A stretch of DNA of 64,000 nucleotides. Source: Lewinellaceae bacterium. GTDB lineage: Bacteria; Bacteroidota; Bacteroidia; Chitinophagales; Saprospiraceae. A program made the translations under genes and the position numbers. This document shows, piece after piece, positions 58,936 through 64,000 of the stretch. The first letter of the stretch is position 1, and each line of letters starts with the position of its first letter. A model generated the notes under the pieces. The model made no database searches. It had not been told where the DNA came from and was given only the letters and a program-made list of their open reading frames with translations. The stretch is from the NCBI GenBank assembly GCA_020636375.1, contig JACJXZ010000011.1, forward strand, positions 62,001 through 126,000, written 5' to 3'.

Positions 58936-60561
58936 ATGAAATACGGATTCATCATTGACAACCGGAAGTGTATCGGCTGCCACGCCTGCACCACTGCCTG
59001 CAAGGCGGAGCATCAGGTGCCGGTCGGGGTCAACCGGACGTGGGTCAAGCAGGTGGAGAAAGGGGAATTTCCGCACACGCGGCGCCTGTTCTCCGTTATG
59101 CGCTGCAACCATTGTACGGATGCTCCCTGCGTGGAAATCTGCCCGGTAGAGGCCTTGTTTTTTCGGGACGACGGCATTGTCGATTTCGACAAAAACCGCT
59201 GCATCGGCTGCAAGTCCTGCATGCAGGCCTGCCCCTACGACGCCCTCTACATCGACCCGGAGAACCACACCGCCGCCAAGTGCAACTACTGCGCCCACCG
59301 CGTCGACATCGGCCTGGAGCCGGCCTGCGTGAACGTCTGCCCGGAACACGCCATCATCTCCGGCGATATGGACGACCCGGAATCGGAAATTTCCCAACTC
59401 CTGGGCCGCGAGCAGGTCACCGTGCGCAAAGCCGCCAAAGGCACTGTGCCCAACCTGTTCTACATCAACGGCGACGAGGCCTCCCTCAACCCGGTGGCCA
59501 CTGAAAAGTCGGACGCCTACCTCTGGAGCGCCCAGTCACGCGGGGTGGGGCACTACGCCAAAGCCGCCGAAAAGATGGCCTTCTCCAACGGCGACGCCAT
59601 CGACGCCATCATGGAAGCCAACGGCCATACCACCTACGCCGGCAACGTCGCCAAAAACGGCGCCGCCAAATCCATCGAATTGCTGATGGACAAGCCCCGC
59701 CGCGTCTACGACGCGCCCGACAAGGGCGTCCTCTGGGGCTGGGAGGTCTCGGGTTACGTACTGACCAAGGCCATCTCCGCCGGCGTCTTCCTGGTAGCCT
59801 TCTTCGGCGCGCTGTTCGGATGGGCAGAGGCCAGCGTCCCCGCCTGGTGGTGGGGGCTGGGCGCCGGGCTGCTCTTCCTGGCTGCCACCGGCATCCTGCT
59901 CATCATGGACCTGGACCGCCCGGACCGCTTCCTCAACGTCCTGCTGCGCCCGCAGTGGAAGTCGTGGCTGGTGCGCGGCGGCTATTCCTTCAGCATCTAC
60001 GGCGGCCTGCTCACCCTGCTCGGCCTGACGGCCTACTTCGGCTGGGACATGCTCCGGGTGCCGGTGGAATGGGCCACCCTGGTGTTTGCCGTGCTGACCG
60101 CTGTTTATACGGCCTTCCTCTTCGCCCAGGCCAAAGGGCGCGATTTCTGGCAAAGCCCGGCCCTGGCCGTGCACATGCTGGCGCACAGCTTCATGGCGGG
60201 CGCGGCGGCATTCGCCATCATCGCCCTCTTCACGCCGGCAACGGCGGAATGGATGGCCTATCTGAAATACCTGCTGATCGCCGGCATCATCGTCAACCTG
60301 CTGACGGTGCTGGTAGAACTGACGATGACACACCCCACCCAGGAAGCCAAGATCGTGGTCGACATGATCACCAAAGGCCGCTACCGCAGCTTGTTCTGGG
60401 GAGGCGCCATCTTCTTCGGCAACCTGGTGCCGCTGGCCATCCTGTTCATCCCGGGCCTGGCCACGCCTATGCTGGCCGTTGCCGGCCTGATCGTGCTGGC
60501 CGGTATCTACCTGACGGAGAAGATTTGGGTGGAAGCCCCGCAGCGGGTGCAGCTGGTTTAA
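58936..60561 (+). CDS. Fused Fe-S (four [4Fe-4S]) and NrfD-like membrane subunit of a molybdoenzyme
   Basis: 541 aa. Residues 1-150 carry sixteen cysteines in four ferredoxin motifs: C12/15/18/22, C57/60/65/69, C89/92/95/99 and C116/119/131/135. Residues about 275-541 form eight helices of the NrfD/PsrC type (quinone-reactive anchor), starting GVLWGWEVSGYVLTKAISAG. In SoeABC, PsrABC and DmsABC these are separate subunits; here B and C are one polypeptide. No Tat signal, so the Fe-S part should face the cytosol. It is followed 156 nt later by the molybdopterin subunit. Confidence 0.9.
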   Translation: MKYGFIIDNRKCIGCHACTTACKAEHQVPVGVNRTWVKQVEKGEFPHTRRLFSVMRCNHCTDAPCVEICPVEALFFRDDGIVDFDKNRCIGCKSCMQACPYDALYIDPENHTAAKCNYCAHRVDIGLEPACVNVCPEHAIISGDMDDPESEISQLLGREQVTVRKAAKGTVPNLFYINGDEASLNPVATEKSDAYLWSAQSRGVGHYAKAAEKMAFSNGDAIDAIMEANGHTTYAGNVAKNGAAKSIELLMDKPRRVYDAPDKGVLWGWEVSGYVLTKAISAGVFLVAFFGALFGWAEASVPAWWWGLGAGLLFLAATGILLIMDLDRPDRFLNVLLRPQWKSWLVRGGYSFSIYGGLLTLLGLTAYFGWDMLRVPVEWATLVFAVLTAVYTAFLFAQAKGRDFWQSPALAVHMLAHSFMAGAAAFAIIALFTPATAEWMAYLKYLLIAGIIVNLLTVLVELTMTHPTQEAKIVVDMITKGRYRSLFWGGAIFFGNLVPLAILFIPGLATPMLAVAGLIVLAGIYLTEKIWVEAPQRVQLV

Positions 60562-60567
60562 ATTTTG

Positions 60568-60700
60568 TTGCTTCTTTTCGGCCAGGACTTTTACCGAACC
60601 ACCTGGCCGAAAAGAAGCAACGCCCGGAAGCCTCCCGGCAGCCGTTGAGTGTTGCCGGTTGCTGGCTGAGCTCCTGTAAGGGCAACCGGGAACACTCAAC
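60568..60700. repeat. Two strong hairpins between the Fe-S/NrfD and molybdopterin genes
   Basis: TTGCTTCTTTTCGGCCAGG (60568-60586) and its perfect 19-bp inverse (60602-60620) flank a 15-nt loop. A second hairpin pairs GTTGAGTGTTGCCGGTTGC (60645) with GCAACCGGGAACACTCAAC (60682-60700) with one mismatch. Neither is followed by a T run; they may stabilise or process the operon mRNA. Confidence 0.8.
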
Positions 60701-60717
60701 ATAAAACAACCAATAAC

Positions 60718-63612
60718 ATGAACCACCGCAAGCGCAGCCTCATAGAACGCATCGCAGAATCCCTGCGTTTCATCCCCAACCTCAGCCAAGCCGGCCCGGA
60801 TCCGGAACCACGCCTCATGGAACCGGGCAAACTAACCAAATTCCCGCCCCCCGAGAAGTGGGACGACTGGGTGGAATACGAAGCCAAGGCCTGGCCCCGG
60901 GTGGAGAAGAAACACTACTCCATCGTGCCGACCACCTGCTTCAACTGCGAGTCGGCCTGCGGCCTGACGGCCTATATCGACAAAGAAACCTGGCAGGTGC
61001 GCAAGTTCGAGGGCAACCCCTACCACCCGGGCAGCCGGGGGCGCAACTGCGCCAAGGGGCCGGCCACCATCAACCAGCTCACCGACCCCGACCGCATCCT
61101 GTATCCCCTTAAGCGGGCCGGCAAGCGGGGCGAAGGCAAGTGGGAGCGCGTCAGCTGGGATGAAGTGCTGGACGACATCGCCGGCCGCCTGCGCAAGGCC
61201 ATCCAGGAAGGGCGCAACAACGAGATCGCCTACCACGTCGGCCGCCCCGGCCACGAGGGCTATATGGACCGCGTGCTGCAGGCCTGGAACGTCGACGGCC
61301 ACAACAGCCACACCAACATCTGCTCTTCCGGCGCCCGCTTCGGCTACGCCATCTGGTACTGCACGACCTACTGTCGCCGGACCACGCCAACGCCCAGTTC
61401 ATCCTGCTCATCTCCGCCCACCTGGAGTCGGGGCACTATTTCAACCCCACGCCCAGCGCATCATCGAGGGCAAGATGAAGGGCGCCAAGCTGTGCACCAT
61501 GGACCCCCGCCTGTCCAATACGGCCAGCATGTCCGACTACTGGATGCCCAGCTACCCCGGCACCGAAGCTGCCGTGCTGCTCGCCATGGCCAAGATCATC
61601 CTGGATGAAGGCCTGTATAACCGCGATTATCTGGAGAACTGGGTCAACTGGCAGGAATACCTCCAGGCCCGCCAACCGGATAAGGAAAAAACCTTCGAGA
61701 ACTTCATCGGCGCCATGCGGGAGGAGTACGTTCAGTATACGCCCGAGTTTGCCGAGAAGGAGAGCGGCGTGAAAGCAGATATGATCGTCGAGGTGGCGCG
61801 CCTGATCGGCCAGGCCGGCACGCGCTTCGCGACGCATAACTGGCGCAGCGCTTCCTCCGGCAATCTCGGCGGCTGGGCCGTCTCCCGCGCCCTGCACTTC
61901 CTCAACGTGCTGACGGGCAGCGTGGGCACGCCGGGCGGCACCTCGCCCAACACCTGGAACAAGTTCCACCCCAAATTCTTCGACAAGCCGCCCGCCCAGA
62001 AGTTCTGGAACGAGCTGCACTTCCCGAATGAGTACCCGCTGGCCTTCTTCGAGATGAGCTTCCTGCTGCCGCATATGCTCAAGGAGAACCGCGGCAAGAT
62101 GGACGTCTACTTCACCCGGGTGTTCAACCCGGTGTGGACCTATCCGGACGGCTTCAGCTGGATCGAGGCGCTGAGCGACGAGGATAAGTTCACTCTGCAC
62201 ATCGCCCTGACGCCCACCTGGAACGAGACGTATACTTCGCCGACTACGTCCTGCCCATGGACTACCAGCGAACGCCACGACCTCAACTCCTACGAGACCC
62301 ACGCTTGCGTGTGGATCGCCTTCCGCAGCCGGTGCTGCGGGAGGCTCTGCGCCGCGCCGGCAAGAAGGTGGAGTTTACCTACGAGGCCAACCCGGGCGAG
62401 GTCTGGGAAGAAGACGAATTCTGGATCCAGCTCAGCTGGCGCATGGACCCCGACGGCAGCCTCGGCATCCGCAAGCACTTCGAGTCGCCCTACCGCCCCG
62501 GCCAGTGCATCAACATCGACGAGTACTACCAGTATATTTTCGAACATACCAAAGGGCTGCCCGAAGCCGCCGCCAAAGAGGGCCTCACGCCCCTGGACTA
62601 CATGAAGAAGTACGGTGCCTTCAACGTCGAGCCCAGCGCTTACCACGGCCACCTCAAAGAACTGACGGCCGAGCAGATGAAGGGCGCTGCGGTGGACCCC
62701 GCCACCCAGGTGATCCGCAAGGACGGCAAGGCCATCGGCATCATGTACAACGGCAAACCGGTAGAGGGCTTCCCCACGCCCTCTCGCAGGAACGAATTCT
62801 ACTCCCAGACGATGGCCGACTGGAAGTGGCCGGAATACACCATTCCGACCTACATCAAAAGCCACATCCACGAGGAGGAGATGGACCGCGAGAAGGGCGA
62901 CTACCCGCTGGTGCCTACCTTCCGCCTGCCGACCCTCATCCACTCCCGCTCCGGCAACGCCAAGTGGCTGTATGAGATCTCCAACCGCAACCCGATCTGG
63001 ATGCACCCCAGCGACGCCAAAAAGTTTGACGTCAGGACCGGTGACCTGCTGCGGGTCAATACCGACATCGGCTACTTCGTGGATAAGGTGTGGGTGACCG
63101 AAGGCATGAAGCCCGGCGTCATCGCCTGCTCCCACCACCTGGGCCGCTGGCGCCGCCCGCAGGACGCCCCCGGCAACCGCTGGGCCGTCAACACCGTCAA
63201 CATCGAAACCGACGGCAACGGCGGCTGGAAGATGAACACCAAAAACGGCATCGCTCCTTTCCAGAGCAGTGACCCGGACAGCGCCCGCATCTTCTGGAGC
63301 GACGGTGGCGTCCACCAGAACATCACCTTCCCCGTCCACCCCGACCCCATCAGCGGCATGCACTGCTGGCACCAGAAGGTGCGCCTGGAGAAGGCCAGGC
63401 CCAGCGACAAATATGGCGACATATACGTGGATACGAATAAATCCTTCGACCAGTACAAGAAGTGGATGGCGATGACGCGCCCCGCTCCCGGCCCCGGCGG
63501 CCTGCGCCGCCCGCTGTGGATGAAGCGCGCGCTGCGGCCGGCGGAGGAGACGTTTTACCTCAACGGCAAGCCGGAGGTGGAGGCGGATAAAGGAAAGAAG
63601 GAAAAGGCTTGA
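60718..63612 (+). CDS. soeA: Molybdopterin oxidoreductase, SoeA-like sulfite dehydrogenase catalytic subunit, frameshifted as sequenced
   Basis: About 965 aa from MNHRKRSLIERIAESLRFIP. C74, C77, C81 and C111 bind a [4Fe-4S] cluster; C202 in TNICSSGARFGY is the likely Mo ligand. The C-terminal molybdopterin-binding part contains GNAKWLYEISNRNPIWMHPS and HHLGRWRRPQDAPGN. No twin-arginine signal, matching the cytosolic SoeA rather than periplasmic PsrA/PhsA, and length equals SoeA. The reading frame slips near 61365, 61447 and within 62230-62340; each is a one-base loss. The neighbouring persulfide dioxygenase and SulP gene support sulfite as substrate, but thiosulfate or polysulfide reductase cannot be excluded. 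Confidence 0.78.
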
Positions 63613-63630
63613 CTTCCTGGCAGGAAAGCC

Positions 63631-63663
63631 AAGGCCGGGTTCCCCAAGGAGCCCGGCCTTTAT
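63631..63663 (+). terminator. Rho-independent terminator after the molybdopterin subunit
   Basis: AAGGCCGGG, a 12-nt loop, CCCGGCCTT, then TATTT, 18 nt after the stop codon. It closes the Fe-S/NrfD-molybdopterin operon. Confidence 0.8.
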
Positions 63664-63736
63664 TTCACCCACCTACCTGCCCGGCAGGCTCGCTTCCTGG
63701 AATAGACCTCCGGGAAATCTGCCGGGGGGAGGCTGT

Positions 63737-64000
63737 TTACAGATCATGCATCTCCCGCCAGTTTTTCTCCGCCTTGGCAGCCATGCCTTTTTCGTCCTGG
63801 AGCCAAAGCTCTTTGGCGTCTACTTCGAGGTCGTAGAGGAATAGAAAAAGCTTGCCGTTGCGGACGAGGAACTTGTTGGGGTCCGTACGGAAGTGGGCGC
63901 CGACGGCGATGCCGGTGGCGCACCAGCCGCCGTACTGCGGCAGGTACTTGTCGGGGTTGGCGTCAAACCGGGACTTTTGCCCGGCGCTGGTGAAAAAGTA
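63737..64000 (-). CDS. YHS domain-containing protein, partial
   Basis: The minus-strand frame entering from the window edge reads YFFTSAGQKSRFDANPDKYL, then PQYGGWCATGIAVGAHFRTD and PNKFLVRNGKLFLFLYDLEV, ending NWREMHDL. This is the C-terminal half of the YHS family seen in small secreted Bacteroidota proteins. The N-terminus lies outside the window. Function unclear; YHS domains often bind metals such as copper. Confidence 0.75.
   Translation of the reverse strand, partial: YFFTSAGQKSRFDANPDKYLPQYGGWCATGIAVGAHFRTDPNKFLVRNGKLFLFLYDLEVDAKELWLQDEKGMAAKAEKNWREMHDL

Overview
The window reads as a high-GC Bacteroidota chromosome, most likely a Saprospiria (Lewinella-like) relative; this is inferred from gene content, not from a marker gene. 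Pointers are a giant M4 protease with PKD, CUB and GEVED modules and a type IX secretion C-terminal domain, a second such C-terminal domain at 53.3 kb, a DUF6089/PorG-like barrel, Bacteroidota lipoprotein signals, one TTTG-N19-TAnnTTT-type promoter, and many palindromic intergenic elements. No rRNA, tRNA or CRISPR array was seen.

Layout. 0-3.4 kb: cation/Ca2+ exchanger (partial), 23S rRNA 2'-O-methyltransferase, small membrane protein, a 23-unit decamer array and a YdeI-like protein. 4.1-10.6 kb: secreted M4 protease. 10.9-12.8 kb: decayed NTF2-like and outer-membrane genes. 13.1-15.1 kb: an AT-rich, probably acquired island of three unfamiliar genes. 15.2-22 kb: a VWA/metallopeptidase-like protein and an RND efflux pair. 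22.1-28.9 kb: a rearranged stress island (P-type H+-ATPase, universal stress proteins, DUF4199-like and DUF1003 proteins, small lipoproteins, duplicated and truncated pieces). 29-33.4 kb: PPK2, an MprF-like protein and small membrane proteins. 33.4-34.3 kb: a junkyard of gene fragments and nested mobile palindromes. 34.3-42.1 kb: a complete N-type ATPase operon, atpDCQRBEFAG, with a Na+-type c subunit. 42.2-47.2 kb: MgtC/DUF4010 protein, ECF sigma factor, hybrid histidine kinase and LytTR regulator. 47.4-54.8 kb: hydrolase, lipoprotein, MoxR ATPase, MsrB/MsrA and CorA. 55-63.6 kb: a sulfur-oxidation set made of persulfide dioxygenase-rhodanese, SulP permease, a fused Fe-S/NrfD subunit and a molybdopterin subunit resembling sulfite dehydrogenase SoeABC. 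The window ends in a partial YHS protein.

The most interesting signal is a bipartite motif, GTGAC, exactly 15 nt, then GGTCTTT. It occurs eight times perfectly plus about four near-matches, always in intergenic DNA and mostly 17-38 nt before a start codon, often as divergent pairs. It looks like a promoter of an extracytoplasmic-function sigma factor and ties the scattered stress genes into one regulon. Second, several families of palindromic MITE-like elements are present; two elements have TTA target duplications and one of these is nested inside another repeat. Third, the reading-frame breaks that could be traced (in the H+-ATPase, molybdopterin subunit, NTF2-like gene, lipoprotein and T9SS fragment) all move the frame the way a single lost base would, which argues for deletion-type sequence errors rather than true decay for the large genes.
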